Counted from the stretch's first letter, positions 1-9,159 are shown. The stretch is 64,000 bases of DNA from Saccharothrix algeriensis (GCF_016907655.1 NZ_JAFBCL010000001.1:2514001-2578000), one strand, 5' to 3'. Translations and numbers: made by a program. Notes: generated from the letters alone by a model not told the origin.

Positions 1-185
1 TTCACCCCGCCGATGTCGACGATGTCCGCGCCGTCCGCCACCGCCCGGTCGACGGCGGCCATCGCCGCGTCGTCGGAGAAGGTCGCGCCCCGGTCGTAGA
101 ACGAGTCGCGCGTCCGGTTGACGATCGCCATCACCAGGGCGCGGTCCTGGGCCACGTCGCGCTCACCGAACCGCATGACGGCCAT
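1..185 (-). CDS. folP2: Dihydropteroate synthase-like protein FolP2, N-terminal part (cut by window edge)
   Basis: The minus strand encodes a protein beginning MAVMRFGERD with LVMAIVNRTRDSFYDRGATF at about residues 17-36, then a run ending DIVDIGGVK at the window edge. This is the N-terminal signature of the dihydropteroate synthase TIM barrel. The wording NRTxDSFYDRGATF is typical of the actinobacterial second copy, FolP2, rather than the folate enzyme FolP1. Mycobacterial FolP2 is reported to lack normal dihydropteroate synthase activity, so the biochemical role here is uncertain. The start is ATG at 185; an in-frame ATG at 176 is equally possible, and neither has a clear ribosome binding site. 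Being next to a LOG-family gene and dapE/dapD matches the mycobacterial gene order, which supports the FolP2 call. Confidence 0.75.
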   Translation of the reverse strand, partial: MAVMRFGERDVAQDRALVMAIVNRTRDSFYDRGATFSDDAAMAAVDRAVADGADIVDIGGV

Positions 186-415
186 CGTGCCACGCCCGAG
201 TCGGGCGACCCGCGTCACGCAGCGTTGCTACTCATGAGTAACCCTCTGCTCCCGGGTGACAACCGGGTGATCCGGGTCGCCCGCGGAGGAGGGCCGCGCA
301 CGCCGGGCGCTTGCCCGGCGGCACGAGCGCTCCCGGCTCGTCGGCCGCGTTCGGCGCGGACTCCCACCCGGAGTTCCCGCAAAGCTGACACCGGCTGTCA
401 GGGGGGTTTGTCAGG

Positions 416-796
416 ATGGCCCGCATGGAATTGCAATCGCCCTTCACCATCACCCGCTGGGACGAGAAGTCCACCGACGGGACGGAGCCGCAGTTCGGCC
501 GCGTCCAGGTCGACAAGACCTACACCGGGGTGATGGACGGCACGAGCACCGCCGAGCTGACCACCTGCCAGCCGGTGGAGGGCTCGGCCGGGTACGTGGC
601 CATCGAGAAGTTCCGGGGCACGCTGGAGGGCCGCTCGGGCGCCTTCGCGTTCCAGCACGGCGCGACCATCTCGCCCGCCGGGCCCGACTTCTACGGCCGG
701 ATCATCCCCGGCTCGGGCACCGGCGAGCTGGTCGGCATCACCGGCACGGTCAAGCTGGAGCACGAGCTGATCACGCTGGACTACAGCCTCGGCTGA
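416..796 (+). CDS. DUF3224 domain-containing protein
   Basis: A 126-residue cytosolic-looking protein with no signal peptide or membrane segment. It consists almost entirely of a DUF3224 domain: an F-x-W-DE opening (FTITRWDEK), a central GTSTAEL strand, YVAIEKFRGTLEGRSGAFAF and a closing GTGELVGITGTVKL. The family is a small beta-barrel of unknown function, often annotated only as DUF3224. The ATG at 416 has a G-run about 10 bases upstream. A second in-frame ATG at 425 with AGG upstream is also possible. It is transcribed alone and convergently to the LOG gene, with a shared hairpin between them. Family assignment is good; function is unknown. Confidence 0.8.
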   Translation: MARMELQSPFTITRWDEKSTDGTEPQFGRVQVDKTYTGVMDGTSTAELTTCQPVEGSAGYVAIEKFRGTLEGRSGAFAFQHGATISPAGPDFYGRIIPGSGTGELVGITGTVKLEHELITLDYSLG

Positions 797-812
797 CGGC
801 CCACCGGGTGGC

Positions 813-846
813 GGCGGGCCCGTGGCCGCTCGGCGACGGGCCCGCC
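813..846. terminator. Bidirectional terminator-like hairpin
   Basis: An 11-bp perfect stem (GGCGGGCCCGT at 813-823 with ACGGGCCCGCC at 836-846) lies between the convergent 3' ends of the DUF3224 gene and the LOG-family gene. It has no T-tract, which is usual for actinobacterial terminators. Confidence 0.6.
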
Positions 847-879
847 GGGACCACCGGACCGGGGTGGCGGGGCCGGGCC

Positions 880-1650
880 TCAGTGCGCGTCCGCCCAGGC
901 CCGGTGCGCCTCGTTGACCACGCGCACCGCGTCGTCGATGTCGTCGGTCAGGTGCAGCAGCGCCAGGTCCTGGTCGCCCACCTTGCCGCTGGCCAGCACC
1001 GAGCCGCGCACCCAGTCGTACAGGCCCTGCCAGTAGTCCTTGCCGAACAGCACCACCGGGAACTTGGTGACCTTCTTCGTCTGCACCAGGGTCAGCGCCT
1101 CGAACAGCTCGTCCAGCGTGCCGAACCCGCCCGGCAGGCAGATGAACGCCTGGGAGTACTTGATGAACATGGTCTTGCGCACGAAGAAGTAGCGGAAGTT
1201 CACGCCCAGGTCGACCCACGGGTTCAGGCCCTGCTCGAAGGGCAGCTCGATGCCCAGCCCCACGGAGAACCCGCCCGCCTCCGAGCAGCCCCGGTTGACC
1301 GCCTCCATCGCGCCCGGACCGCCGCCGGTGATGACGGCGAACCCGGCCTCGGCCAGCGCGCCGCCCAGCTTGCGGCCCACCTCGTACTCGGGGTGGTCGC
1401 GGCCGGTGCGCGCGGAGCCGAACACCGTCACCGCGCCGGGCAGCTCGGCCAGCGCGCCGAAGCCCTCCACGAACTCGGCCTGGATGCGCAGCACCCGCCA
1501 CGGGTCGGTGTGCACCCAGTCGCTCGGACCGCGCGAGTCCAGCAGCCGCTGGTCGGTGGTGGTCCGCTCGTCGCGGTGGCCGCGCCGCAGCACGACCGGG
1601 CCGCGCTGCTTCTCCCTGGGGTGCTCGTCGACGCCGTTCTGGTCGCTCAT
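880..1650 (-). CDS. LOG-family (TIGR00730) Rossmann-fold protein
   Basis: A 256-residue protein of the LOG / lysine-decarboxylase-like family, which includes cytokinin riboside 5'-monophosphate phosphoribohydrolases that release free bases from nucleoside monophosphates. The defining motifs are visible: VFGSAR near residue 76, GGGPGAMEAVNRG and PGGFGTLDEL near residue 177. The first 45 residues are charged and probably disordered. The Mycobacterium tuberculosis neighbour of dapE/folP2 (Rv1205) is of this family and is a known proteasome substrate that produces cytokinins. By position and motif this gene is its likely counterpart, but substrate is inferred only. It lies 21 bases downstream of the dapE stop codon side and runs in the same direction as dapE, so the two may be cotranscribed. 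Confidence 0.85.
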   Translation of the reverse strand: MSDQNGVDEHPREKQRGPVVLRRGHRDERTTTDQRLLDSRGPSDWVHTDPWRVLRIQAEFVEGFGALAELPGAVTVFGSARTGRDHPEYEVGRKLGGALAEAGFAVITGGGPGAMEAVNRGCSEAGGFSVGLGIELPFEQGLNPWVDLGVNFRYFFVRKTMFIKYSQAFICLPGGFGTLDELFEALTLVQTKKVTKFPVVLFGKDYWQGLYDWVRGSVLASGKVGDQDLALLHLTDDIDDAVRVVNEAHRAWADAH

Positions 1651-1671
1651 TGGCGCGAGTCTATCCCGCCC

Positions 1672-2748
1672 TCAGCCCTGGTTGAGGAAGCGGTGCAGCA
1701 CTTCACGGCAGCGTCGGACCTGGTTCACCGGGACGTGTTCCCCGCGGGTGTGCGCGAGCGTCGGGTCGCCCGGCCCGAAGTTCACCGCCGGCATGCCCAG
1801 CGCCGCGAACCGCGCCACGTCGGTCCAGCCCAGCTTGGCCACGGGCGTGCCGCCCGCGGCGGCGACCAGCTCCTGCGCGGCCGGGGCGCCCAGGCCGGGC
1901 AGCGCGCCCGCCGAGACGTCGGTCACGGTGACGTCGAAGCCCTCGAACAGCTCGCGCAGGTGCTGCTCGGCCTGCTCCGGCGTCCGGTCCGGCGCGAACC
2001 GGTGGTTGACCGCGAGCACGCACTCGTCGGGCACGACGTTGCCCGCGACGCCGCCGGCGATCCGCACCGCCTGCAGGCCCTCCCGGTACGTGCAGCCGTC
2101 GATGTCGACCGTGCGGGCCCGGTAGCCCTCCAGCCGCCGCAGCGCCTCGCCGACGGCGTGGATCGCGTTCACGCCCATCCACCCGCGGGCGGTGTGCGCC
2201 CGGACTCCGGTCGTGCGGACGTCGACCCGCATGGTGCCCTGGCAGCCGGCCTCGATCGCGGCGTTCGACGGCTCGCAGACGATCGCCAGGTCGGCGGCCA
2301 GCCAGTCCCGCAGCTCGCGCTCGACGCGGCCGAGGCCGTTGCGCACCGCCTCGACCTCCTCGCAGTCGTAGAACACGAAGGTCAGGTCGTGGCGGGGCCG
2401 GTCGGTGGTCGCGGCGATGTTGAGCATCACCGCGTCGCCGCCCTTCATGTCGCAGGCGCCCAGGCCGTGCAGGACGCCGCCCTCCAGCCGCGACGGCAGG
2501 TTGTCGTTCACCGGCACCGTGTCCAGGTGGCCGGCGAGGAGCACCCGCGTGGGCAGCCCGAGGTTCGTGCGGGCCAGCACGGCGTTGCCGGAGCGGACCA
2601 CCTCCAGCGCCGTCTGCTCGCGCAGGGAGCGCTCGACCAGGTCCGCGAGTTCCGCCTCCTCCCCCGAGACGCTGGGGACGTCCACCAGCGCGGCGGTCAG
2701 CTCGACGGGATCGGCGGCTAGGTGCAAGGTGTCGGCCACGTGCTGCAC
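1672..2748 (-). CDS. dapE: Succinyl-diaminopimelate desuccinylase
   Basis: A 358-residue M20-family metallo-hydrolase that removes succinate from N-succinyl-L,L-diaminopimelate in the DAP/lysine pathway. Zinc-ligand motifs are present: [14 protein letters not shown] near residue 73, [15 protein letters not shown] near 95, and the C-terminal [18 protein letters not shown] containing the last His ligand. I chose the GTG at 2748, which gives [14 protein letters not shown]; the open frame continues upstream to 3054, but that extension runs antisense into dapD and is low-complexity. A second GTG at 2739 is possible. The start codon sits only 16 bases from the divergent dapD start, so both genes must be read from overlapping promoters, probably with short or leaderless transcripts. 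The pairing with dapD and dapC in one window supports the succinylase branch of DAP synthesis. Confidence 0.9.
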   Translation of the reverse strand: MQHVADTLHLAADPVELTAALVDVPSVSGEEAELADLVERSLREQTALEVVRSGNAVLARTNLGLPTRVLLAGHLDTVPVNDNLPSRLEGGVLHGLGACDMKGGDAVMLNIAATTDRPRHDLTFVFYDCEEVEAVRNGLGRVERELRDWLAADLAIVCEPSNAAIEAGCQGTMRVDVRTTGVRAHTARGWMGVNAIHAVGEALRRLEGYRARTVDIDGCTYREGLQAVRIAGGVAGNVVPDECVLAVNHRFAPDRTPEQAEQHLRELFEGFDVTVTDVSAGALPGLGAPAAQELVAAAGGTPVAKLGWTDVARFAALGMPAVNFGPGDPTLAHTRGEHVPVNQVRRCREVLHRFLNQG

Positions 2749-2764
2749 GTTACCGTTGGCACCC

Positions 2765-3766
2765 GTGAGCACCCCAGATTCCACCGGCTCGGTTCCCACC
2801 GGCTCGGGTCCCACCGGCGCGCACGGCGTCGGACTCGCCACCGTCACGTCCTCCGGCACCGTGCTGGACACCTGGTTCCCGTCGCCGAAGCTGGGCGCGA
2901 CCGACGCCGGCACGGTCCGGCTGTCGGCCCCCGAGGTGGCCGCCGAGCTGGGCGAGGCCGCGGCGAAGCAGCTCGGCGCCGACGCCGACCGCGACGTGGA
3001 GGTCGTGGGCGTGCGCGTGGGCATCGCCTCGCTGGCGGACGCCCCGGCCGACACCTACGACATCTACCTGCGCCTGCACCTGCTGTCCGCCCGCCTGGTC
3101 CGGCCGCACGGCCAGAACCTCGACGGCGTCTTCGGCCTGCTGGCCAACGTCGTGTGGACCAACCACGGCCCGTGCGCGGTCGAGGGCTTCGAGGAGACCC
3201 GCGCCCGGCTGCGCGCCCGCGGCCCGGTGACCGTGCACGGCGTGGACAAGTTCCCGCGCATGGTCGACTACGTGGTGCCGTCCGGCGTGCGCATCGCCGA
3301 CGCCGACCGCGTCCGGCTGGGCGCCCACCTGGCCGCCGGCACGACCGTGATGCACGAGGGCTTCGTCAACTTCAACGCGGGCACGCTGGGCGCGTCCATG
3401 GTCGAGGGCCGCGTCTCGGCGGGCGTCCTGGTCGGCGACGGCTCCGACATCGGCGGCGGCGCGTCGGTGATGGGCACCCTGTCCGGCGGCGGCAAGCAGG
3501 TCATCTCGATCGGCGAGCGCTGCCTGATCGGCGCGAACGGCGGCATCGGCATCTCGCTCGGCGACGACTGCGTGGTGGAGGCGGGCCTGTACCTGACGGC
3601 CGGCACGAAGGTCACCGCCGAGGACGGGTCGGTGGTCAAGGCCGCTGCCCTGTCGGGCGTGCCGAACCTGCTGTTCCTGCGCGACTCGACCACCGGCGCG
3701 GTCCGGGTCCGGCCCCGCAAGGGCACCGGGGTCGAGCTGAACGCGGCGCTGCACTCCAACGACTGA
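2765..3766 (+). CDS. dapD: 2,3,4,5-tetrahydropyridine-2,6-dicarboxylate N-succinyltransferase
   Basis: A 333-residue protein with the actinobacterial DapD layout: an N-terminal domain ([23 protein letters not shown]), an alpha/beta middle, and a left-handed beta-helix made of hexapeptide repeats from about residue 190 to 300 (for example [18 protein letters not shown] and [19 protein letters not shown]). It transfers succinate from succinyl-CoA in the second committed step toward meso-DAP and lysine. I set the start at GTG 2765 (VSTPDSTGS), the first start codon in the gap to the divergent dapE. There is no clear ribosome binding site, so a leaderless transcript is plausible. It ends at a strong hairpin shared with dapC. 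Confidence 0.92.
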   Translation: MSTPDSTGSVPTGSGPTGAHGVGLATVTSSGTVLDTWFPSPKLGATDAGTVRLSAPEVAAELGEAAAKQLGADADRDVEVVGVRVGIASLADAPADTYDIYLRLHLLSARLVRPHGQNLDGVFGLLANVVWTNHGPCAVEGFEETRARLRARGPVTVHGVDKFPRMVDYVVPSGVRIADADRVRLGAHLAAGTTVMHEGFVNFNAGTLGASMVEGRVSAGVLVGDGSDIGGGASVMGTLSGGGKQVISIGERCLIGANGGIGISLGDDCVVEAGLYLTAGTKVTAEDGSVVKAAALSGVPNLLFLRDSTTGAVRVRPRKGTGVELNAALHSND

Positions 3767-3770
3767 CCCG

Positions 3771-3798
3771 GGTGGGGGCGCTCACGGGCGCCCCCACC
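3771..3798. terminator. Bidirectional terminator between dapD and dapC
   Basis: Perfect 11-bp stem, GGTGGGGGCGC at 3771-3781 and GCGCCCCCACC at 3788-3798, with a 6-base loop. It lies five bases past the dapD stop codon and just downstream of the convergent dapC gene. Confidence 0.75.
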
Positions 3799-3831
3799 GC
3801 GCCCGGTCCCGGTGGGCCGCGCCCGCCGGGG

Positions 3832-4917
3832 TCAGCCGGCCAGGCGCCGCGCCGCGGCGGCCACCCGCTCGTCGGTCGCGGTCAGCGCGATGCGCACGTG
3901 GCGGTCGCCGGTGGGGCCGTAGAAGGTGCCGGGAGCGGCCAGGATGCCCCGCTCCGCCAGCCACCCGACGGTGTCCCAGGCGTCCTCGCCGCGCGTGGAC
4001 CACAGGTACAGCCCGGCCTCCGAGTGGTCGACCGAGAACCCCGCCGCCCGCAGCGCGGGCAGCAGCACCGCCCGCCGGCGCCGGTAGCGCTCGCGCTGCT
4101 CGGCCACGTGCCCGTCGTCCTCCAGCGCCGCCGTCATCGCCGCCTGCACCGGCCGGGGCACGATCATCCCGGCGTGCTTGCGGACCTCCAGCAGGGCCGC
4201 GACCAGGCTCGGGTCGCCGGTGACGAACCCCGCCCGGTACCCGGCCAGGCAGGAGGACTTGGACAGCGAGTGCACGGCCAGCAGGCCGTCGGGCGAACCG
4301 CCGCTGACCTCGTCCCGCAGCACCGACACCGGCTCGGCCTCCCACGGCAGCGCCAGGTAGCACTCGTCCGAGGCGACCACCGCGCCCACCGCGCGGGCGT
4401 CGGCCACGGCCCGCGCCAGCGCCGCCGCGCCCTGCACCCGACCCGTCGGGTTGGACGGCGAGTTCAGCCACACCAGCCTGGTGCCCTCGGGTGGCGGCTC
4501 GCCGTCGGCCAGCCGCACCACGGACGCCCCCGCGAGCTTCGCGCCCACCTCGTAGGTCGGGTAGGCCAGCGCGGGGATCGCCACGACGTCGCCGGGGCCG
4601 ACCCCCAGCAGCGTGGGCAGCCAGGCGACCAGCTCCTTGGAGCCGATGGTGGGCAGCACGGCCGCCGGGTCGACGCCCGGCACGCCGTGCCGCCGCGCCA
4701 GCGCGCCCGCCACGGCCTCGCGCAGCCGGGGGAACCCGTGGGTGGTCGGGTAGCCGGGCTGCTCCGCGACGCCGGCCAGGGCGTGCCGGATGAGCTCGGG
4801 GACGTCGTCCACCGGCGTGCCGACGGACAGGTCGACCACGCCACCGGGGTGCTCGCGCGCCTTGGCGGCGTGGTCGGCCAGGGTGTCCCAGGGGAAGTCC
4901 GGGAGCCGCTTGGTCAC
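3832..4917 (-). CDS. dapC: Succinyldiaminopimelate transaminase
   Basis: A 361-residue class I/II (fold type I) PLP aminotransferase. It starts [20 protein letters not shown] and contains [16 protein letters not shown], the GYPTTHGFP segment, [12 protein letters not shown] for the PLP-binding Asn, and [15 protein letters not shown] with the Schiff-base Lys near residue 228. It converts N-succinyl-2-amino-6-ketopimelate to succinyl-DAP with glutamate. The GTG start at 4917 overlaps the TGA of the ferredoxin gene by four bases (GTGA), indicating translational coupling. The fdxC-dapC pair is the same in M. tuberculosis (Rv1177-Rv1178), which is why I prefer dapC over other aminotransferase names. 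Confidence 0.9.
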   Translation of the reverse strand: MTKRLPDFPWDTLADHAAKAREHPGGVVDLSVGTPVDDVPELIRHALAGVAEQPGYPTTHGFPRLREAVAGALARRHGVPGVDPAAVLPTIGSKELVAWLPTLLGVGPGDVVAIPALAYPTYEVGAKLAGASVVRLADGEPPPEGTRLVWLNSPSNPTGRVQGAAALARAVADARAVGAVVASDECYLALPWEAEPVSVLRDEVSGGSPDGLLAVHSLSKSSCLAGYRAGFVTGDPSLVAALLEVRKHAGMIVPRPVQAAMTAALEDDGHVAEQRERYRRRRAVLLPALRAAGFSVDHSEAGLYLWSTRGEDAWDTVGWLAERGILAAPGTFYGPTGDRHVRIALTATDERVAAAARRLAG

Positions 4918-5240
4918 TCGTGCGACGCCTGCGGGGGGAGAGCCTTCACGAACGCCGGGTCCGCGCTGACCTTGCCCACCTTCGAGGCGCCGCCGGGGGA
5001 ACCCAGCTCGTCGAAGAAGTCCACGTTCGCCTTCGTGTACTCCTTCCACTCGTCCGGGACGTCGTCCTCGTAGTAGATGGCCTCGACGGGGCACACCGGC
5101 TCGCAAGCACCACAGTCGACGCACTCATCCGGGTGGATGTAGAGCATCCGGTCGCCTTCGTAGATGCAGTCGACGGGGCACTCTTCGATGCACGCCTTGT
5201 CGAGCACGTCCACGCACGGCTGGGCGATCACATAGGTCAC
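4914..5240 (-). CDS. fdxC: 7Fe ferredoxin ([3Fe-4S][4Fe-4S])
   Basis: A 108-residue electron carrier of the 7Fe seven-cysteine type. Cysteines at positions 9, 17, 21 and 25 ([17 protein letters not shown]) and the second motif [12 protein letters not shown] at 40-51 are intact; the long acidic C-terminal extension is typical of this family. It likely serves oxidoreductases in the cytosol. The start is GTG at 5240, with AGGAG seven bases upstream on the minus strand. It is the first gene of a two-gene operon with dapC. Confidence in the family is high; the specific redox partner is unknown. Confidence 0.93.
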   Translation of the reverse strand: MTYVIAQPCVDVLDKACIEECPVDCIYEGDRMLYIHPDECVDCGACEPVCPVEAIYYEDDVPDEWKEYTKANVDFFDELGSPGGASKVGKVSADPAFVKALPPQASHE

Positions 5241-6103
5241 TGCGCTCTCCTGCTCTTGTTCTGGTCCACACCGCGCAAGCCGGAGAGTACGCGGCGGAGT
5301 CGATTGTCCAACGCTCAGGCTTGCCTTATCAGCACCGTGCTTCAGCTCACAGGAAACCGTTTACCAGGGCGGAGGACGATGCGCGGGCGGATCCGGCCGA
5401 CGAGGTGGGGCAACTCCGCGCGGACGCGCGGCCCGCAGGGGCGGGCGGGCCGCCGGGCCGGTGGCGACAGTGGCGGCCGGCGGCTTCGCCGGGCGCGCGG
5501 ACAGCGCCCTGACCACGGGCGATGCCCGTGCGCCGAGCCCCGGGGCGCTGCCCGCGGTGGTCGGTTCCGCGGCCCGGGGCGCGCTCCGGCCCGCCGCGCG
5601 CGCCGTGGTCGGGGCGCGTTCGGAGCAGGGCGTTGCGACGGTCGGGTGGCGGGTCGACGTCGATCACCCGAGCGGTGCGGAGCCGCCGGTCCTGCCCGGT
5701 CCGTTGGAATCCTTCGCCTCCCCGAAGGGTGGGGAAGCGGGCATTTCGGGGGTCCCGGTGTCCGGATGGTGGGATTCGACGGCGCGGGAGCGCCCGACGG
5801 CGCGTGCCCGGCAGCGGGGACGTGGTCGGCTCCGGGGCCGCGACGCGCGACGGCGTGGCCGTCGGGCGGCGTGCTGCACGTCGCGCGGCCGGCGGTGCGC
5901 CCGCGGGCGGGCCGGTCCGGGTCGGCACCGTGGGGCCGGAGCGCGGGGGCGGTCCACGTGCGCGCTCCAGGTGGCCGCGCACGACACGCCCGCGCTGCGG
6001 CTGTACGCGTCCCTGAGTCGCGCGGAGCGCCACCCCCACAGGTACACCAGGGTCCTCCGGGACAGCGCCCCTCGGCCCGCACCGGGGCCCTTCCGGGGCA
6101 GCC
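5241..6103. other. Gene-free stretch downstream of a conserved hypothetical and upstream of fdxC
   Basis: About 860 bases without a convincing gene. The end nearest fdxC must hold its promoter. Open frames exist on both strands, but their translations are Arg/Gly/Pro/Ala-rich and show no domain, and codon position use shows no consistent bias. The only protein-like trace is the acetyltransferase remnant listed separately. Confidence 0.6.
5950..6065 (+). pseudogene. Possible remnant of a GNAT acetyltransferase C-terminus
   Basis: In one plus-strand frame the sequence CALQVAAHDTPALRLYASLS is followed by a tail ERHPHRYTRVL. It closely resembles the final beta4-alpha4 region of GNAT N-acetyltransferases (typically L-x-V-x-x-x-N-x-P-A-L-x-L-Y-x-x-L-G-F). 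Upstream in the same frame no acetyl-CoA-binding R/Q-x-x-G-x-G/A motif or other GNAT core can be read. If real, this is the eroded end of an old acetyltransferase gene. It could also be chance similarity in GC-rich DNA. Confidence 0.3.
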
Positions 6104-6829
6104 CTACTGCCGGTCGAACCACTCGTCGGCGGCCTTGCGGAGCCGGCGCTGCGCCGAGCGCTCACCGAAGTAGTCCCCCACCACGCCCACCACCGGCAGC
6201 ATCCCCAGCGCCTGGTGGTAGAACCGCCCCTGCGGGCGCTTATCCAGCTCGTCCTCCAGCGCCCACAGCACCTTCGCGAGCTTCCACACCGTCCGCCCGA
6301 TCGACCGGATCGTGGACCGCCCGCCCAGCTCCGCCGTCAGCTCCTCGGTGGCCCGCTGCTCGGCGTCGGCGTCCACCGCCCGCCCGTCGACCTCCCGCCC
6401 GAACAGCACGTGGGCCAGCAGCCGCACCCGGTCCTCGGTGGAGGTGAACCCGTGCTCGCCCGCCATCGCCGACAGCAGCAGCCCCTGCCCCGCCGCGCCC
6501 AGCGCCGACTGCACGGGCAGCCGGTCCGCCAGCGCGCCGCCGACCCCCGGCAGGGCCGCCAGCAGCGACACCAGCCGCCCGACCCGGCCGAACCACCACT
6601 CGTCGCGCCGCGCGACGCCCATGGCGGCCCACGCGGCCGTGCCCGGCACCTCCACCTTGGCCAGCCGCTCCCACAGCCGGTCCACCAGCGCGCGGTCCGC
6701 GCCGCCCTCGGCGGTCCGGTCCCGCAGGCCCGGCAGGTCGGCCTCGCGCAGCGAGTCCAGCAGCGGCCCGGTCGCGCGCACGAAGGGCCGCAGCGCCCGC
6801 ACCACGTCGCGGTCAGTGATCGCCGGCAC
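6104..6829 (-). CDS. Conserved hypothetical protein
   Basis: A 241-residue protein with no signal peptide. It has hydrophobic stretches near residues 83-104 (RLVSLLAALPGVGGALADRL) and 215-225 (ALGMLPVVGVVGDYFGERSA). It also has an acidic/basic helical segment (GREVDGRAVDADAEQRATEE) and an Arg-rich C-terminus ending KAADEWFDRQ. The pattern suggests a helical, possibly membrane-associated protein; a distant resemblance to EcsC-like proteins is only an impression. The start MPAITDRDVV overlaps the preceding small membrane-protein gene by 17 bases, so it belongs to the mshB transcription unit as its last gene. I do not recognise a function. Confidence 0.65.
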   Translation of the reverse strand: MPAITDRDVVRALRPFVRATGPLLDSLREADLPGLRDRTAEGGADRALVDRLWERLAKVEVPGTAAWAAMGVARRDEWWFGRVGRLVSLLAALPGVGGALADRLPVQSALGAAGQGLLLSAMAGEHGFTSTEDRVRLLAHVLFGREVDGRAVDADAEQRATEELTAELGGRSTIRSIGRTVWKLAKVLWALEDELDKRPQGRFYHQALGMLPVVGVVGDYFGERSAQRRLRKAADEWFDRQ

Positions 6830-7190
6830 GGGCCTGCCTCCCCAGGGCCGCGCCCACCGCGACGGCGCCGGGCAGCGCCCCGCCGGCGAACAGCAGCAGC
6901 GAGCGCCAGTCGTAGGCCAGCACCGCGTCGCCGCCCGGCCCGAACAGGCCGAAGAGCACCAGCGTCCCCAGCCACACCAGCAGCGGCGCGGCGGTGGGCA
7001 GGGCGCGGCGGGAGTGGTGCGAGGCCCACCGCACCAGCAGCGGGGTGGTGACGGCCGCGACCGGGACCGCGACCGGGAAGGGCAGGTCGCCGACGCGGGG
7101 CAGCGTCGTGCCGTCCAGGCGCAGCGGCAGGAAGAACAGCTCCAGCACCGCGAGCACGAACGCCTGGGCCATCAGCGCCCCGATCGCCAA
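6813..7190 (-). CDS. Small integral membrane protein downstream of mshB (Rv1171-like)
   Basis: A predicted 125-residue protein with about four transmembrane helices (FVLAVLELFFLPL; FPVAVPVAAVTTPLLVRW; PLLVWLGTLVLFGLFG; LLLFAGGALPGAVAVGAALG). The TTG at 7190 has GAGG about eight bases upstream, and it follows the mshB stop by only eight bases; an internal ATG at 7172 is the alternative start. A small membrane protein directly after mshB is also present in mycobacteria (Rv1171), so the linkage is old. A link to mycothiol metabolism is only inferred from position. Confidence 0.7.
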   Translation of the reverse strand: MAIGALMAQAFVLAVLELFFLPLRLDGTTLPRVGDLPFPVAVPVAAVTTPLLVRWASHHSRRALPTAAPLLVWLGTLVLFGLFGPGGDAVLAYDWRSLLLFAGGALPGAVAVGAALGRQARAGDH

Positions 7191-7198
7191 CCGCTGCC

Positions 7199-8029
7199 TC
7201 AATCCAGCCCCCCGAACAGGTCCGTCCCCGCCCCGTCCGCCGGCCCGCGCGCCAGCACGTAGTACTCCGCCGGCACGACGGGCTGGGCGATGCCGTTGGA
7301 CAGCGCGTACGCCGCGCCGCCCTGCCACACGCTGATCTGGGTGGAGTGGGCGCGCAGCGCGCGGACCTTCGCCACCAGGTGCTCGGAGACGTCGACGGTG
7401 GTCGTGATGAGGTCGTCGTCGGTGACCGGCAGCTCACCGGGCTCCGGCAGCCGCCACGGCAGGTCCTCGTGGGCGGCCAGGGCGGCGACGCCCGCCTCGG
7501 TGGCGGCCCGCGAGGTCACCGCGAAGAACACCCGGTCGACCCCGCCCGCCGCCGCCATGGTGATCTCGTGCGCCCGGATGTGGTCCGGGTGGCCGTACCC
7601 GCCGAACGCGTCGTAGGTGACCACCACCTGCGGCTTCACCGAGGAGATGATCGCGGCCAGCTCGGCGGCCTGCTCGTCGGCCGAGCCCCGCACGAACGCG
7701 CGCGGGTGTTCGTTGGCCGCGACCCCGGCCATCCCGGAGTCGCGCCACCGGCCGATGCCGCCCAGGAAGCGGTGGTCGGTCACGCCCAGCGCGGCGCAGG
7801 CGGACCTCAGCTCCGCCACCCGGTAGCCGCCCAGCTGGTCGGCGGCGTCGGCGCTCAGCTCGCGCAGCGCGGGCGGGATGATCTCGCCCTCCTCGCCGAG
7901 GGTGCAGGTGACCACGGTGACGTGCGCGCCGCTCGCCGCGTAGCGGGCGATGGTGCCCCCCGTCCACAGGCTCTCGTCGTCGGGGTGTGCGTGTACCAGC
8001 AGCAACCGTGGTGGAGCAGTCAGCGTCAC
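7199..8029 (-). CDS. mshB: GlcNAc-Ins deacetylase of mycothiol biosynthesis
   Basis: A 276-residue LmbE/PIG-L family zinc deacetylase that removes acetate from N-acetyl-glucosaminyl-inositol to give GlcN-Ins, the second step of mycothiol synthesis. The zinc-binding HAHPDDES sits at residues 13-20, GGYGHPDHIRAHE supplies the third ligand, and the C-terminal TTVDVSEHLVAKVRALRAH and SVWQGGAAYALSNG segments are typical of MshB rather than the mycothiol conjugate amidase. The start chosen is GTG 8029 (VTLTAPPRLL), which places the motif at the usual distance from the N-terminus; the open frame runs further upstream but reads through the oppF terminator hairpin. The genes downstream are a small membrane protein and a hypothetical. 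Confidence 0.93.
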   Translation of the reverse strand: MTLTAPPRLLLVHAHPDDESLWTGGTIARYAASGAHVTVVTCTLGEEGEIIPPALRELSADAADQLGGYRVAELRSACAALGVTDHRFLGGIGRWRDSGMAGVAANEHPRAFVRGSADEQAAELAAIISSVKPQVVVTYDAFGGYGHPDHIRAHEITMAAAGGVDRVFFAVTSRAATEAGVAALAAHEDLPWRLPEPGELPVTDDDLITTTVDVSEHLVAKVRALRAHSTQISVWQGGAAYALSNGIAQPVVPAEYYVLARGPADGAGTDLFGGLD

Positions 8030-8066
8030 CGGATCAGCGTAGAGACCTGGCCCGACAACGGGTTCC

Positions 8067-8091
8067 GGGGCCACCGCTTCGCGGTGGCCCC
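8067..8091. terminator. Terminator hairpin after the peptide ABC transporter operon
   Basis: Perfect 11-bp stem (GGGGCCACCGC at 8067-8077, GCGGTGGCCCC at 8081-8091) with a 3-base TTC loop, ten bases past the oppF stop codon and upstream of mshB. Confidence 0.8.
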
Positions 8092-8100
8092 GGCCCGCCG

Positions 8101-9159
8101 TCAGCCCACCAGCAGCGGCTTCACCTCGGCGAAGTGGCACGCGGACAGCGTGCCACCGGCGTCGCCGCGGCGCTCCAGCCTGGGTTCCTCCACGGCGCAG
8201 ATGTCCTGCGCCTTCCAGCAGCGGGTGCGGAACCGGCAGCCCGAGGGCGGGTTCACCGGCGAGGGCACGTCGCCGGACAGCACGATCCGCTGGCGCCGGC
8301 GCTCCAGCTTCGGGTCCGGCACCGGCACCGCGGACAGCAGGGCCTGCGTGTACGGGTGCATCGGCCGGGAGTAGATGTCCTCGCGCTCGCCGATCTCGAT
8401 GATCTTGCCGAGGTACATCACGGCGACCCGGTCGGAGATGTGCCGGACGACCGAGAGGTCGTGCGCCACGAACAGGTAGGCCAGGCCCAGCCGCTCCTGC
8501 AGCTCCTCCAGCAGGTTCACCACGCCGGCCTGCACCGACACGTCCAGCGCCGACACCGGCTCGTCGAGCACGACGAGCTTGGGGTTCAGCGCCAGCGCGC
8601 GGGCGATGCCGATGCGCTGGCGCTGGCCGCCGGAGAACTCGTGGGCGTACCGGTTGCGGTGCTCCGGGTTCAGGCCGACCAGTTCCATCAGCTCGTTGAC
8701 CCGCTGCTGGACGTTGCCGCCCGGCTCGATGCCGTGGATCCTGAACGGCTCCGAGATCAGCTCGTTGATCTGCCAGCGCGGGTTCAGCGACGCGTACGGG
8801 TCCTGGAACACGATCTGCATGTCCCGCCGCACGTCGCGCAGGCCCCGGCCGCGCAGCGTGGTCAGCTCGCGGCCCTGGAACCGCACCGAGCCGGACGTCG
8901 GCTTGTGCAGCTGGAGGATGGCGCGCCCGGTCGTGGACTTGCCGCAGCCGGACTCGCCGACCAGGCCCAGCGTCTCGCCCGCCTGGAGGTTGAACGTCAC
9001 GCCGGACACGGCCTGCACCTGCCCGACGGTGCGCGGGATGATCCCGCCACCGCGCACCGGGAAGGACTTGACCAGGTCCTTGACCTCCAGCAGGGGCGCG
9101 GGCCCGCCGCCCGCGGCGGCGCCGCCCGCCTGCGGGTTCGCGTCAGTCGTGGTGGTCAT
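8101..9159 (-). CDS. oppF: Oligo/dipeptide ABC transporter ATPase, OppF/DppF type
   Basis: A 352-residue ABC ATPase with Walker [11 protein letters not shown]-loop [11 protein letters not shown], signature [15 protein letters not shown], Walker B LVVLDEP and H-loop VAHDL. The C-terminal oligopeptide/dipeptide extension includes [14 protein letters not shown], a cysteine cluster that can carry an Fe-S centre in this family. It energises peptide uptake together with OppD. The ATG start at 9159 overlaps the oppD stop (ATGA), and the gene closes the five-gene minus-strand operon before a strong hairpin. The N-terminus [13 protein letters not shown] is low-complexity. Confidence 0.9.
   Translation of the reverse strand: MTTTTDANPQAGGAAAGGGPAPLLEVKDLVKSFPVRGGGIIPRTVGQVQAVSGVTFNLQAGETLGLVGESGCGKSTTGRAILQLHKPTSGSVRFQGRELTTLRGRGLRDVRRDMQIVFQDPYASLNPRWQINELISEPFRIHGIEPGGNVQQRVNELMELVGLNPEHRNRYAHEFSGGQRQRIGIARALALNPKLVVLDEPVSALDVSVQAGVVNLLEELQERLGLAYLFVAHDLSVVRHISDRVAVMYLGKIIEIGEREDIYSRPMHPYTQALLSAVPVPDPKLERRRQRIVLSGDVPSPVNPPSGCRFRTRCWKAQDICAVEEPRLERRGDAGGTLSACHFAEVKPLLVG

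Noticed and set aside
2722-5073. A 783-codon plus-strand frame over dapD and dapC
   Set aside because: It is an out-of-frame and antisense reading of two well-defined pathway genes.
5321-6173. Several overlapping frames in the fdxC flank
   Set aside because: All are Arg/Pro/Gly-rich on both strands with no domain, apart from the short acetyltransferase-like trace.
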